Shown piece by piece: positions 1 to 9,285 of a stretch of 64,000 nucleotides of DNA (the stretch's first letter is position 1; each line of letters begins with the position of its first letter). The position numbers and the translations under genes were made by a program. This DNA comes from OCS116 cluster bacterium AG-435-F03 (GTDB taxonomy: Bacteria > Pseudomonadota > Alphaproteobacteria > MED-G09), in assembly GCA_003212795.1 (NCBI GenBank), contig QCOV01000004.1, forward strand, positions 75,762 to 139,761, given 5' to 3'. The notes beneath the pieces were generated by a model, which saw nothing but the letters and a program-made list of their open reading frames with translations, did not search any database and was not told the DNA's origin.

Positions 1-692
1 AAATTTTAGCTCTTGTAGTAGGTGGTTATTTTGCTTTCCGTCTTCCAAAAAAACAGGAAACATCCTCATTGCCAAAACTAAGTGAAATGTTTCAAGAAAT
101 AGCTGAAGGCTTTAATGAGGTAAAAAAGTCAAAGGAAATATTTCCAGTTGTAATGGCAATGGCAATAGTTGGTATTTGTTATATGGGAAATAATCTAGTT
201 GCTCTTCCTTACATAACAACTGAAAGATACGGCCTAGGTTCAGCAGGCTTTGCAATAGTAACCTCATCTTTTTGGGCAGGAACAGTCTTTTCAAATGTTG
301 TGTTAATACTCAATCAACAATTAAAAAATTGGGGAAAAATAATGGTATTTAATTTATTTTTTGGAACCATACTTATTTTCTTAGTATTCAATATTCCTTT
401 TTGGGTATTTTGTTTTTTAGTTTTTGCATGGGGAAGTGGAGCAGGTGTCGTTATATCAATGAGCAGAACAATAACACAAACTTTTGCAAAAGAGACGCAT
501 AGGGGGAGAATATTATCTATTTACTCTTTAGCAATTTTTTCCTTTGGTCCATTAGGGGCTCTTATCTGTGGTTTTATAATCGAAAACTTTGGGATTGCAA
601 ATAATGTTATTATATCATCATTGACAGCAATGATAGCCCTTTCAATATTAGTTATAAAAACAGATTTATATAAAATTAAATCTCCAAAATAA
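1..692 (+). CDS. MFS transporter, C-terminal half (5' end outside window)
   Basis: The reading frame is open from base 3 with no start in view, so the gene enters from the left edge; the TTG near base 69 lies inside the protein. The visible ~230 residues hold the end of one membrane helix (LALVVGGYFAF), a basic loop, and about six more hydrophobic helices, which matches the second half of a 12-helix major facilitator permease. The stretch HRGRILSIYSLAIFSFGPLG near the C-terminus resembles the MFS_3 / EntS-like exporter group, where a conserved arginine-rich loop precedes a helix with a GPLG turn. Substrate cannot be told. The gene converges on the crotonase gene with one base between the two stop codons. 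Family call is firm; subgroup is inference. Confidence 0.85.
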   Translation, partial: ILALVVGGYFAFRLPKKQETSSLPKLSEMFQEIAEGFNEVKKSKEIFPVVMAMAIVGICYMGNNLVALPYITTERYGLGSAGFAIVTSSFWAGTVFSNVVLILNQQLKNWGKIMVFNLFFGTILIFLVFNIPFWVFCFLVFAWGSGAGVVISMSRTITQTFAKETHRGRILSIYSLAIFSFGPLGALICGFIIENFGIANNVIISSLTAMIALSILVIKTDLYKIKSPK

Positions 693-693
693 A

Positions 694-1593
694 TTATGAA
701 TACTCTTTTTCATCCCACCAAGGATAGTAATCTGGTATGTCTTCAATTCCATCTGAAAAGTTAGCTTCTCTTTTTTCTAAAAATGAAGTTACTCCTTCTT
801 TTGCATCTTGCATTCTTCCTCTTGCAAAAATACCTCTACTATCAATTTTATGTGCTTCCATTGGATGGTCAGCCCCAGCCATTTTCCATAACATCTGTCT
901 TGAGAGAGCAACCGATACTGGTGCACAATTCTTAGTTATTTCAAGTGCAATTTCTTTAGCATCATTAAGCAGGTCATCAGCTTTATGAATTGATCTTACT
1001 AAGCCACCCTTTAAAGCTTCTTCAGCAGGAAAAACTTTTCCAGAATAAACCCATTCAAGTGCTTGAGAAATTCCGACTATTTTAGGTAAAAACCAAGAGG
1101 AACAAGCCTCAGGCACTAACCCCCTCCTTGCAAAAACAAAGCCGTATCTTGCTTCTTCAGAAGCTAATCGAATATCCATAGCAAGTTGCATTGTTACCCC
1201 AACTCCAACAGCAGGTCCATTACATGCTGAGATGACAGGCTTAAGACAATCAAAAATCCTTAACGTCACAAGACCGCCCCCATCCCTTATACTTGGACTA
1301 GACCAATCTATTTCTCCATTTTCTAAAACAGCACCTTGTTTATCGCTTCGATCATCACGACTCTCAAAATCAAATGTTCTTGCTCCTGCTGAAAGATCTG
1401 CTCCTGCACAAAAACCTCTACCTGCTCCGGTAACTATGATCGCTTTTACATTATCGTCTTTGTCTGCTTCATCAAATGCCTTGATGAGATCATTTTGCAT
1501 TTGGAAATTAAAAGCATTTAATTTATCTGGTCGATTCAGTGTGATAGTTAAAATATTATCTTCAATATCATATAACAAAGTATCAAAATTCAT
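694..1593 (-). CDS. Enoyl-CoA hydratase/isomerase (crotonase) family protein
   Basis: A 299-residue crotonase-fold enzyme, expected to act on an acyl-CoA thioester in the cytosol. The first oxyanion-hole segment is visible as GAGRGFCAGADLSAG near residue 65, and the second as CNGPAVGVGVTMQLAMD near 125. GLVPEACSS near 160 supplies a Glu at the position used by hydratases. I chose the ATG at 1593 because a GGAG lies about 8 bases upstream; the longer reading begins at a TTG inside that ribosome site. The gene is about 30 residues longer than a minimal crotonase, mainly from an acidic insertion at roughly residues 75-100. It is divergent from an acyl-CoA ligase, which suggests a shared fatty or aromatic acyl-CoA pathway. 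The exact substrate is unknown. Confidence 0.9.
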   Translation of the reverse strand: MNFDTLLYDIEDNILTITLNRPDKLNAFNFQMQNDLIKAFDEADKDDNVKAIIVTGAGRGFCAGADLSAGARTFDFESRDDRSDKQGAVLENGEIDWSSPSIRDGGGLVTLRIFDCLKPVISACNGPAVGVGVTMQLAMDIRLASEEARYGFVFARRGLVPEACSSWFLPKIVGISQALEWVYSGKVFPAEEALKGGLVRSIHKADDLLNDAKEIALEITKNCAPVSVALSRQMLWKMAGADHPMEAHKIDSRGIFARGRMQDAKEGVTSFLEKREANFSDGIEDIPDYYPWWDEKEYS

Positions 1594-1690
1594 TTTTTTC
1601 TCCAATCTATCTATATTATAGACTTTCTTTTTTAATAATTTTTATAATATGATACAGATGAAATTAATAAAATAAAAATAGGTTTTTTTA

Positions 1691-3238
1691 ATGCACCCAC
1701 ATATACATGCAAAAAATAATCCTGATAAACCTGCTTTTATAATGGCAAACTCGGGAGAAGTTGTAACTTATAAAGAGCTTGATGAAAGATCAAATAAGAT
1801 TGCAAACTTATTTAGATCAAAAAATTTAAATTCAGGCGACCACATAGCAATATTTATGGAAAATAATGTAAGATTTACCGAAATCTTATGGGCAGCTCAA
1901 AGATCAGGATTATATTATACACCTATTTCATCAAGATTAACTGCTTCTGAAGTAGAATATATCATTCGTGATTGTGAGGCTAAGTTAATAATTACTTCAA
2001 ATGCTTTGAAACATGTAGTAGTTGAGCTAACAAATCTTATAAATGATATTCCTGACAAATATATAATTGATGGAGAAATAGACGGCTGGAATAGTCTGGA
2101 AGAAAGTCTAATTTCCATGCCCAGTTCTCCAATAAATGATGAGATCATGGGTCAAGATATGCTTTATTCTTCTGGAACAACTGGAAAACCAAAAGGAATT
2201 AAACTTCCTCTTAAAAATATTCCTATAGAACAATCAGAAGATTTGATGCAAGTAGTAACAGGTCTTTATGGAACAAATCAAGATACAGTATACTTATCAC
2301 CTGCTCCTTTATATCATGCTGCCCCCTTAAGATTTACAATGGGTGTGAATTATCTTGGTGGAACAAACATCATTATGGAAAACTTTGATGCTGAGAGCTC
2401 TTTAAAATTTATTGAAAAATATTCTGTTTCAATGAGCCAATGGGTTCCAACAATGTTTGTAAAAATGTTTAAACTTCCTGACGACATTAGAAACAAATAT
2501 GACTTATCATCTCATAAATGTGCGATCCATGCTGCAGCACCTTGTCCAATTAAAATAAAAAAAATGATGATAGAATGGTGGGGTCCGATAATTCACGAAT
2601 TCTATGCCGGATCAGAAGGCAACGGATTTATTGCCTGTAATTCAGAAGAATGGTTGGCTCATGAAGGAACTGTTGGAAAACCAATTGTTGGCATTCCTCA
2701 CATCTGCAACGATGAAGGTGAAGAATTACCTATTGGCGAAGAAGGAACGATTTGGTTTGAGGGTGATAGTGATTTTAAATATCATAAAGATGAAGAAAAA
2801 ACAAAAGAGTCTAGACATACCATTCATGGTAATTGGTCAACTCTGGGTGATGTGGGAAAACTGGATGAAGACGGATATCTCTATTTAACTGATAGAAAAG
2901 CATTTATGATAATTACAGGAGGAGTAAATGTTTATCCCCAAGAAACCGAAAATTTATTAATCACACATCCAAAAGTTTCTGATTGTGCTGTCATTGGTGT
3001 TCCGAATGAAGAATTTGGAGAAGAAGTAAAAGCAGTTATAGAGCCAATTGAGTGGTCGGAGCGTGGGGAAAATTTAGAGGAAGAATTAATTAATTTTTGT
3101 AAAGAAAACTTATCTTCTATTAAATGTCCAAAATCTATAGATTTCGAGAAGGAACTTCCTAGACATCCGACAGGAAAGCTCTATAAAAGATTATTAAAAG
3201 ATCGATACTGGGGCAATAAAAGCTCTAAAATTGTATAA
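1691..3238 (+). CDS. AMP-binding acyl-CoA ligase (FadD-like)
   Basis: A 515-residue member of the adenylate-forming superfamily that should activate a carboxylic acid with ATP and CoA. The P-loop motif YSSGTTGKPKG is near residue 157. HEFYAGSEG near residue 305 fits the A5 motif, LGDVGKLDEDGYLYLTDR near 390 fits A7/A8, and HPTGKLYKR near the C-terminus holds the catalytic lysine of A10. The length is normal for the family. It begins a three-gene run with the MaoC hydratase (14-base gap) and an oligopeptidase (12-base gap), and it faces a divergent crotonase. Ligase plus hydratases suggests beta-oxidation-like processing of an imported acid. Fatty, bile-acid-like or phenylpropanoid substrates are all possible; sequence alone does not decide. 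Confidence 0.92.
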   Translation: MHPHIHAKNNPDKPAFIMANSGEVVTYKELDERSNKIANLFRSKNLNSGDHIAIFMENNVRFTEILWAAQRSGLYYTPISSRLTASEVEYIIRDCEAKLIITSNALKHVVVELTNLINDIPDKYIIDGEIDGWNSLEESLISMPSSPINDEIMGQDMLYSSGTTGKPKGIKLPLKNIPIEQSEDLMQVVTGLYGTNQDTVYLSPAPLYHAAPLRFTMGVNYLGGTNIIMENFDAESSLKFIEKYSVSMSQWVPTMFVKMFKLPDDIRNKYDLSSHKCAIHAAAPCPIKIKKMMIEWWGPIIHEFYAGSEGNGFIACNSEEWLAHEGTVGKPIVGIPHICNDEGEELPIGEEGTIWFEGDSDFKYHKDEEKTKESRHTIHGNWSTLGDVGKLDEDGYLYLTDRKAFMIITGGVNVYPQETENLLITHPKVSDCAVIGVPNEEFGEEVKAVIEPIEWSERGENLEEELINFCKENLSSIKCPKSIDFEKELPRHPTGKLYKRLLKDRYWGNKSSKIV

Positions 3239-3252
3239 GAAAGGATAACATA

Positions 3253-3705
3253 ATGAGAGAATTTAAAAATGTTGCCGAATTGGCAGATTGCGTTGGTGAA
3301 GAAATTGGAGTTAGTGAGTGGTTCTCAATTGATCAAAATAGGATAAATGATTTTGCTGATGCAACTGGAGATCATCAATGGATACACATAGATCCTGAAA
3401 GAACTGAAACAGAGCTAGGAATGCCTACAATTGCTCATGGATTTTTAACTTTGTCTCTAGTTCCTATGCTTACATCTCAAATAAGCACCATAAAAAGTGT
3501 AACTAGAGGTATAAATTATGGAACCAACAAAGTTAGATTCACCAATATGGTCCCAGTAAATTCAAAAGTTAGAGCTAAATCTGTGCTTGTAGAAGCACAA
3601 GCAAAAGCTGGAGGCACACAATTAACCTCTGAAATAAGTATTGAAATCCAAGGACAAGATAGGCCTGCAATGGTTGCTGAAACAGTATCTATTGTATTTG
3701 AATAA
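3253..3705 (+). CDS. MaoC-family (R)-specific enoyl-CoA hydratase
   Basis: A single hot-dog-domain protein of 150 residues. The hydratase-2 signature is clear: FADATGDHQWIHIDPE at about residues 35-50, with the Asp and His that activate water, followed by TIAHGFLTLSLVPML, the usual central-helix segment. Length and layout match stand-alone MaoC/NodN-type dehydratases such as the mycobacterial HtdZ group, rather than two-domain MFE-2 hydratases. The product would interconvert a trans-2-enoyl-CoA and an (R)-3-hydroxyacyl-CoA. It sits 14 bases after the acyl-CoA ligase and probably shares its mRNA, which supports a joint role in acyl-CoA metabolism. Confidence 0.92.
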   Translation: MREFKNVAELADCVGEEIGVSEWFSIDQNRINDFADATGDHQWIHIDPERTETELGMPTIAHGFLTLSLVPMLTSQISTIKSVTRGINYGTNKVRFTNMVPVNSKVRAKSVLVEAQAKAGGTQLTSEISIEIQGQDRPAMVAETVSIVFE

Positions 3706-3717
3706 AAGTTCTTAATC

Positions 3718-5829
3718 ATGGTTTCTAAAAAGAGGTTAGAGCCTCCAAAAGCCAGAAAAAAAAATAAAAAAATAAAAGTCCATGGCTTGGTTGTTAATGA
3801 CGATTACGCTTGGTTAAGAGATGATAATTGGCAGGAAGTACTCAGAAATCCTTCTATTTTAAAACCAAATATTAAAAAATTTCTTGATAATGAAAATAAA
3901 TGGACAGATAAAAATTTAAAACATTTAAAAAAATCAAAAAATATTATTTTTGAAGAAATTAAATCAAGAATTAATGAAAATGATAGATCACTTCCTGTTA
4001 AGGATGGGAAATACTTATATCTAACAGAAACAAAAAAAGGATTACAATATTCAATACTTAAAAGAAAATTATCAAATAATTCTAAGTCTCGCTATCGTAC
4101 AATAATTGATTGGAATATTTTAAGTAAGAAATACAAATATTTTAAACCTGGAGGAGTTTCATATTCACATGATCAAAAAATATTTAATTATAGTTATGAT
4201 GATAAAGGATCAGAATTTTATTCAATTAAAACCTTTGATATAAAAAATAAAAAAAAGAAATTCTATACCCTTAAGAATACGAGCGGGGCTACGATCTGGT
4301 CAAAAAATTCATCTGGTTTCTATTATATTAGAATGGATAAGAATCATAGGCCTTCAAGCTTATGGTTTCATGATTTAAATTCTAAACAAAGTGACGATCA
4401 ATTAATTTATGAAGAAAACAACCCTGGATATTTCTTAAATATAAGTGAAACTCTTAGTAAAAAATATCTAGTTTTAAACATAAGTGATCATGAGACTAAT
4501 GAAATATACCTTTTAAATAAAGATGATAATGACAAACAGTTATCGCTGTTCTGCAAAAGAAAAAAAGGAATTGAATATAGTATTGATCATGACCTAGAGC
4601 AGTCGCGTTTTATTATTTTAAACAATAACGACAATGCCATCGATTTTAAAATTTCTTATATAGAGGAAAATAAAAAACGAGAGGGGGTTGAGAAATATCC
4701 TAATATAAATTGGAAAATATTAATTCCCCATAAAAAGGGTGTTCTGATAACTGATTTTGCTGATTTAAAAGAATTTCTGATAGTACAAGAACTAAAAGAT
4801 GGTTTACCAAGAGTGAAATTTATAAATAAAAAAAATAATAAAATTGAGGAAATCAAATTTGATGAAGAAGCATATCAATTGAGTTTTAATGAAGGAATAG
4901 AATACAAAAGCAAAAAAATAAGAGTCAATTACTCTGCTATGAATGTACCGACAACTATTTATGAATACAATTTAAGCACAAAGAAGAGAAGAATTCTTAA
5001 GCAACAAAAAGTACCATCAGGATTTAATAAAAATAAATATGAAACTAAAAGAATTTTTGTAAAAAGCCATGATGGAAAAAAGATACCAGTATCTTTGCTT
5101 AAATTAAAAAATATTAAAGATAGCGCACCTACCCTTCTTTATGGCTATGGAGCATATGGAATGTCAATGACACCAGGCTTTTCAGTTGCAAGATTATCCT
5201 TGGTGGATAGAGGTATGATTTTTGCAATTGCTCATATTAGAGGGGGCATGGAAAAAGGACGCCAATGGTATTTAGACGGAAAATTAAAAAAGAAAAAAAA
5301 TAGTTTTAAAGATTTTATAAGCTGTGCAAAATTTTTAAAAAATTCTAAATTATCTGGTGATTTAACTATCCATGGAGGCAGTGCTGGTGGGCTTTTGATT
5401 GGTGCAACGCTTAATATTGCACCTCAGCTTTTCAAATCAGCAGTCGCTGATGTACCTTTTGTAGATGTTTTAAATACAATTCTAGATTCATCTCTACCAT
5501 TAACACCACCTGAATGGGAGGAATGGGGTAACCCAATTCTAAACAAAAATGATTTTTTAAATATTCAATCATATTCTCCATACGATAATGTAAAAAAGCA
5601 AGACTATCCCTCGCTCTTAGTAACAGCAGGTCTAACTGATCCAAGAGTAACATATTGGGAAGCCGCAAAATGGGTTGCTAAATTAAGAGAATTAAAGACC
5701 GATAAAAATAATCTATACTTAAAAACAAATATGGAAGCTGGTCATGCAGGAAAAGCGGGTAGGTATCATCAAATAGAAGAAGCTGCATTCATGTATGCAT
5801 TTATTCTAGATAGTCACAACCTTTTATGA
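3718..5829 (+). CDS. ptrB: Oligopeptidase B (S9A prolyl-oligopeptidase family)
   Basis: A 703-residue serine peptidase of the S9A family, expected to cut short peptides after basic residues in the cytosol; no signal peptide is visible. The N-terminal ~420 residues fit the beta-propeller that screens substrates, and the C-terminal ~270 the alpha/beta-hydrolase domain. Catalytic Ser555 lies in HGGSAGG, Asp641 in GLTDPRVTYWE, and His676 in AGHAGKAGR. The block VTYWEAAKWVAKLRELKTD and the RGG oxyanion region closely match E. coli PtrB as I recall it. The stop codon overlaps that of the convergent dioxygenase by 6 bases. The propeller is very lysine- and asparagine-rich, as expected for an AT-rich genome. 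Confidence 0.93.
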   Translation: MVSKKRLEPPKARKKNKKIKVHGLVVNDDYAWLRDDNWQEVLRNPSILKPNIKKFLDNENKWTDKNLKHLKKSKNIIFEEIKSRINENDRSLPVKDGKYLYLTETKKGLQYSILKRKLSNNSKSRYRTIIDWNILSKKYKYFKPGGVSYSHDQKIFNYSYDDKGSEFYSIKTFDIKNKKKKFYTLKNTSGATIWSKNSSGFYYIRMDKNHRPSSLWFHDLNSKQSDDQLIYEENNPGYFLNISETLSKKYLVLNISDHETNEIYLLNKDDNDKQLSLFCKRKKGIEYSIDHDLEQSRFIILNNNDNAIDFKISYIEENKKREGVEKYPNINWKILIPHKKGVLITDFADLKEFLIVQELKDGLPRVKFINKKNNKIEEIKFDEEAYQLSFNEGIEYKSKKIRVNYSAMNVPTTIYEYNLSTKKRRILKQQKVPSGFNKNKYETKRIFVKSHDGKKIPVSLLKLKNIKDSAPTLLYGYGAYGMSMTPGFSVARLSLVDRGMIFAIAHIRGGMEKGRQWYLDGKLKKKKNSFKDFISCAKFLKNSKLSGDLTIHGGSAGGLLIGATLNIAPQLFKSAVADVPFVDVLNTILDSSLPLTPPEWEEWGNPILNKNDFLNIQSYSPYDNVKKQDYPSLLVTAGLTDPRVTYWEAAKWVAKLRELKTDKNNLYLKTNMEAGHAGKAGRYHQIEEAAFMYAFILDSHNLL

Positions 5830-6675
5830 AGGCTGTTCTCCAGCAATAGTTATTCTATGCAATAGTCTATCATAACCATCATATCCACCTGTAGCTTGGT
5901 GCATTACTGCCCTATTATCCCACATAATTAACATATCCTCTTCCCAAATATGTCTATAAATATACTGGTCCTGTGTCATATGAGAAAATAAATCATTAAG
6001 TAATGCATCTGACTCATTTTTTTCTAGGCCATCTATAAATAAAGAATAAACTGGATTAATAAATAGACCCTTTCTTTTTGATTCTGGGTGAGTTCTCACA
6101 AGAGGGTGTGTAAAAGTTTTCTTAGCATCTTTCGAAGGTCTAATTTTCATTGACCTATCTTTTTCTTTTTCTAAAGCATAAAATCCGTCATCAGCATAAG
6201 GTAAAGCTGCAGAATGAATTACCTTAAGATTATCAATATTTTTTTTCGTTGAATTAGGCAAACCCTCATAAGCTTCAATTGTATTTGCAAAAAGAGTATC
6301 TCCGCCAATTGGAGGGATTGTCTTAGAATGAAGCAAAGTTGCAGATGGAGGTTTTTTTTGAAAAGACCAATCAGAGTGCCAAGAGCCACCAAAGTGTGAA
6401 GCCTTTTCGTTTGCCTCTTTTTTTACTTCGATAATATTTGGATGATCATCAATGGAATCAATAAAAGGATCTTCTCCAAATTCTCCGAATATTAAACTAA
6501 ATCTCTCAAAATCTTTGTGATGTAATTTTTGATTAGGAAAAATTAATACTGAGCACTCAGACCATAATGATTTTAAAAGTTCTTTGTCTTGAGATTTAAT
6601 ATCCTTAGATATATCTATACCTGTAACTGTTGCACCAAGATTTGAAATAGATTGTGATCGATCAATTTTTAGCAT
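5824..6675 (-). CDS. TauD/TfdA-family Fe(II)/2-oxoglutarate dioxygenase
   Basis: A 283-residue non-haem iron dioxygenase. The facial triad is visible as WHSDWSF (His and Asp) near residue 98 and MHQATGGYDG (distal His) near 257, followed by RLLHRITIAG, whose Arg should bind the 2-oxoglutarate carboxylate. The SATLLHSK and GGDTLFAN segments are typical of the TauD/TfdA fold. Family members hydroxylate taurine, alkylsulfates, chlorophenoxyacetates and other small acids; which one applies here is not visible. It is a single gene, convergent with oligopeptidase B and divergent from the nitronate monooxygenase, so its neighbours give little help with the substrate. Confidence 0.9.
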   Translation of the reverse strand: MLKIDRSQSISNLGATVTGIDISKDIKSQDKELLKSLWSECSVLIFPNQKLHHKDFERFSLIFGEFGEDPFIDSIDDHPNIIEVKKEANEKASHFGGSWHSDWSFQKKPPSATLLHSKTIPPIGGDTLFANTIEAYEGLPNSTKKNIDNLKVIHSAALPYADDGFYALEKEKDRSMKIRPSKDAKKTFTHPLVRTHPESKRKGLFINPVYSLFIDGLEKNESDALLNDLFSHMTQDQYIYRHIWEEDMLIMWDNRAVMHQATGGYDGYDRLLHRITIAGEQPS

Positions 6676-6774
6676 TATTGTTCTTTCAAAAGATAAAATA
6701 ATTATGTAAAAACATAATTTAAATCTATAGAAACATATTTAAAACTCAATTTAATTATTTAATAGGAGATTATT

Positions 6775-7749
6775 ATGGCATTAGTTCCTCATCTTAAAGG
6801 CAAGTTAAAAATACCAGTTGTTGGAGCACCGCTCTTTATAGTTTCAGGACCAGAGCTTGTAATTAGTCAATGTAAAGCAGGTGTTGTTGGTTCTTTTCCT
6901 GCTCTGAATGCAAGACCTCAAGAGGTGTTGGATGAATGGTTAATTCAAATAAAAGAGGAATTAGATAAACACAATCAAGAGAATCCTGATAGTCCTGCAG
7001 CTCCATTTGCGGTTAATCAAATATGTCATGCCTCTAATGACCGTTTAATGCAAGATATGGAATCATGTGTAAAACATGAAGTTCCAATAATAATTACAAG
7101 TTTAAGACCTCCTCTTGAAATAGTTGAAGCAGCACACAGTTACGGTGGAGTTGTTTTTCATGATGTTATTAATGTTAGACATGCAAAAAAAGCTGCTGAA
7201 CAAGGGGTTGATGGATTGATACTTGTTTGTGCTGGAGCTGGTGGCCACGCTGGAACTCATTCACCTTTTGCTTTAGTTCGCGAAGTAAAAGAATGGTTTG
7301 ATGGAACAATATTATTATCTGGATCAATATCAGATGGGCATTCAATTGCTTCATCTTTAGCTCTAGGGGCTGATCTAGCTTATATTGGAACAAGATTTAT
7401 AGCTACAAAAGAAGCAAATGCTGACCAAAGGTATAAAGATATGCTTATTGAATCATCAGCTTCAGATATAGTTTACTCATCATTATTTACAGGTGTTAAT
7501 GGAAATTATCTTAAGCCTTCTATTGAAAAAGCAGGTTTAGATCCTGATAATTTACCTGGAGCAGATAAATCCAAAATGAATTTCGGTTCAGGAGGAAATA
7601 CCAAATCAAAAGCTTGGAAAGATATTTGGGGTTCTGGACAAGGTATTGGGAGTATAAAAAGTGATCCAACTGTTCAAGATTTAGTAAATGAATTAATTGA
7701 GCAGTATGAACAAGCTTATGGAGAAATGCAGGAAAAGAAAACTGGTTAA
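6775..7749 (+). CDS. Nitronate monooxygenase (2-nitropropane dioxygenase family)
   Basis: A 324-residue FMN-dependent TIM-barrel enzyme. GAGGHAGTHSPFALV near residue 153 contains the His that acts as catalytic base in nitronate monooxygenases, and LLSGSISDGHSIASSLALGA followed by YIGTRFIATKEA forms the FMN phosphate-binding strands. The family oxidises toxic alkyl nitronates such as propionate 3-nitronate. Related proteins of unknown role are common in marine bacteria, so the exact reaction is inferred. TAGGAG lies 6 bases before the ATG, giving a strong ribosome site. It stands alone between a divergent dioxygenase and convergent gmd, whose stop codon is directly adjacent. Confidence 0.9.
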   Translation: MALVPHLKGKLKIPVVGAPLFIVSGPELVISQCKAGVVGSFPALNARPQEVLDEWLIQIKEELDKHNQENPDSPAAPFAVNQICHASNDRLMQDMESCVKHEVPIIITSLRPPLEIVEAAHSYGGVVFHDVINVRHAKKAAEQGVDGLILVCAGAGGHAGTHSPFALVREVKEWFDGTILLSGSISDGHSIASSLALGADLAYIGTRFIATKEANADQRYKDMLIESSASDIVYSSLFTGVNGNYLKPSIEKAGLDPDNLPGADKSKMNFGSGGNTKSKAWKDIWGSGQGIGSIKSDPTVQDLVNELIEQYEQAYGEMQEKKTG

Positions 7750-8784
7750 CTAAAAACCATAGACATCGTTTTCAACTCTATCCAAATCTTTTTTAACCAT
7801 CATTTCAATAAGAGTATTAAAATTTACTTGTGGTTTCCAATTAAGCTCTTCTTTTGCTTTCGTTGCATCTCCTAAGAGATAATCTGTTTCTGCGGGTCTA
7901 TTAAAATCTTTATTTATATCTACAAGAATGTTTCCAGTTTTCTTGCAACGCCCAGACTCTACTCCATCATCAAGAACCCATTCAATTTCAGTATCAACAG
8001 CATTAAAGGCCTTTTCAACAAACTCTCTTACACTATACATTTCGCCTGTTGCAATTACATAATCACTTGGTGTTTTCTTTTGAAGCATCAGCCACATTGC
8101 ATTGACATAATCTCCTGCATAACCCCAATCTCTCTTGGCATTTAAGTTACCGAGACTAATGCTTTTCTTTTTTTCCTTTGTAATTTCAGCAACACCCAAA
8201 GTAATTTTTCTTGTTACAAATTCTATTCCTCTTAGAGGTGATTCATGATTAAAAAGTATTCCTGAGCAAGCATGTAAATCCCAAGCTTCTCTATAATTTA
8301 CTGCCATCCAATGACCATATAATTTTGAAACACCATATGGACTTCTTGGATAAAACGGAGTTTCTTCATTTTGTGGCGAGGTTTGCACTTTACCAAACAT
8401 TTCTGATGTGGAAGCTTGATAAAATTTTATATTACCTCCCAACATTCTTATTGTTTCTAAAATTCTTGTAACACCTATTGCATCAATTTCAGATGTATAG
8501 ATTGGTTGGTCAAAAGATGTCTGGACAAAGCTTTGGGCAGCCAAGTTATAAACTTCGTCAGGCTTAATTTCTTCTATTACTCTTTGAATATTTGTTATCT
8601 CTGCAAGGTCCATAGCAACTAGATTTATTTTATTTAAAATATCTAACTCAGATAGCCTTCCGGTATTTATAGATGAAGTCCTTCGAACGGCTCCATAAAC
8701 TTCATAACCCTTATTTATTAAAAATTCAGATAAATAGGATCCATCCTGTCCAGTTATTCCAGTAATTAAAGCTCTTTTACCCAT
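7750..8784 (-). CDS. gmd: GDP-mannose 4,6-dehydratase
   Basis: A 344-residue extended short-chain dehydrogenase that turns GDP-D-mannose into GDP-4-keto-6-deoxymannose, the precursor of GDP-fucose and GDP-rhamnose for cell-surface polysaccharide. The NADP-binding motif GITGQDGSYLSEFL is at residues 8-21. The catalytic Thr/Glu/Tyr/Lys set is visible in QASTSEMFG and YPRSPYGVSKLYGHW, and NHESPLRG and RDWGYAGDYV are diagnostic for Gmd. The length is normal. No fucose synthase (fcl) or glycosyltransferase lies beside it, so the rest of the sugar pathway must be elsewhere. One of the most secure assignments in the window. Confidence 0.96.
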   Translation of the reverse strand: MGKRALITGITGQDGSYLSEFLINKGYEVYGAVRRTSSINTGRLSELDILNKINLVAMDLAEITNIQRVIEEIKPDEVYNLAAQSFVQTSFDQPIYTSEIDAIGVTRILETIRMLGGNIKFYQASTSEMFGKVQTSPQNEETPFYPRSPYGVSKLYGHWMAVNYREAWDLHACSGILFNHESPLRGIEFVTRKITLGVAEITKEKKKSISLGNLNAKRDWGYAGDYVNAMWLMLQKKTPSDYVIATGEMYSVREFVEKAFNAVDTEIEWVLDDGVESGRCKKTGNILVDINKDFNRPAETDYLLGDATKAKEELNWKPQVNFNTLIEMMVKKDLDRVENDVYGF

Positions 8785-8871
8785 TATTTTTTAAATTTAA
8801 GTTAATATTACTTTTAATAGTCTAATATAGTCTTTACTAATAGTTTAATTTAAAAAAAATTTGAGGATAAT

Positions 8872-9285
8872 ATGAAACAAATTATTGCTAGAGTTTTAAG
8901 TTTTCTTCCTGGGTTACTATTCTTATCTAATGCATACACTTGGATAACAAATCCATTAGCGGCATCGAATGGCCTTGGAATGGAATACCTTGAAGGTATT
9001 GGAAGAAGCACACAAATTGGAGATTTCTCTGCATTTTTTATAGGTGTAGGTATTTTTTGTCTGCTTGGTAGTATTTTTAAAAATATTACCTTTCTCATTT
9101 CTGCAGTCATCATTTTACTTTCAGCAGCTATAATGAGAATAGTTGCATGGCAAATATATAGTGCTGACTTTGCTACTATATTTATTAGTGTTGAAGTAAT
9201 TTCGTCTATTATGATACTTGCTAGTGCAGTTTTATTTAGAAAAAAAGAAAATACAATTGAATCTTCTGAAACAGAAGACTCTTAA
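8872..9285 (+). CDS. Small four-helix membrane protein (DUF4345-like)
   Basis: A 137-residue protein with about four hydrophobic helices (near residues 7-25, 50-70, 72-95 and 100-125) and a charged C-terminal tail. The size, the helix count and the N-terminal pattern with an NPLAASNGLG loop recall the DUF4345 family of unknown function; this is a weak family call. A GAGGATA sits just before the ATG. The end of the gene overlaps the stop of the convergent desaturase-like gene by 4 bases. There is no evidence for a substrate or partner. Confidence 0.65.
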   Translation: MKQIIARVLSFLPGLLFLSNAYTWITNPLAASNGLGMEYLEGIGRSTQIGDFSAFFIGVGIFCLLGSIFKNITFLISAVIILLSAAIMRIVAWQIYSADFATIFISVEVISSIMILASAVLFRKKENTIESSETEDS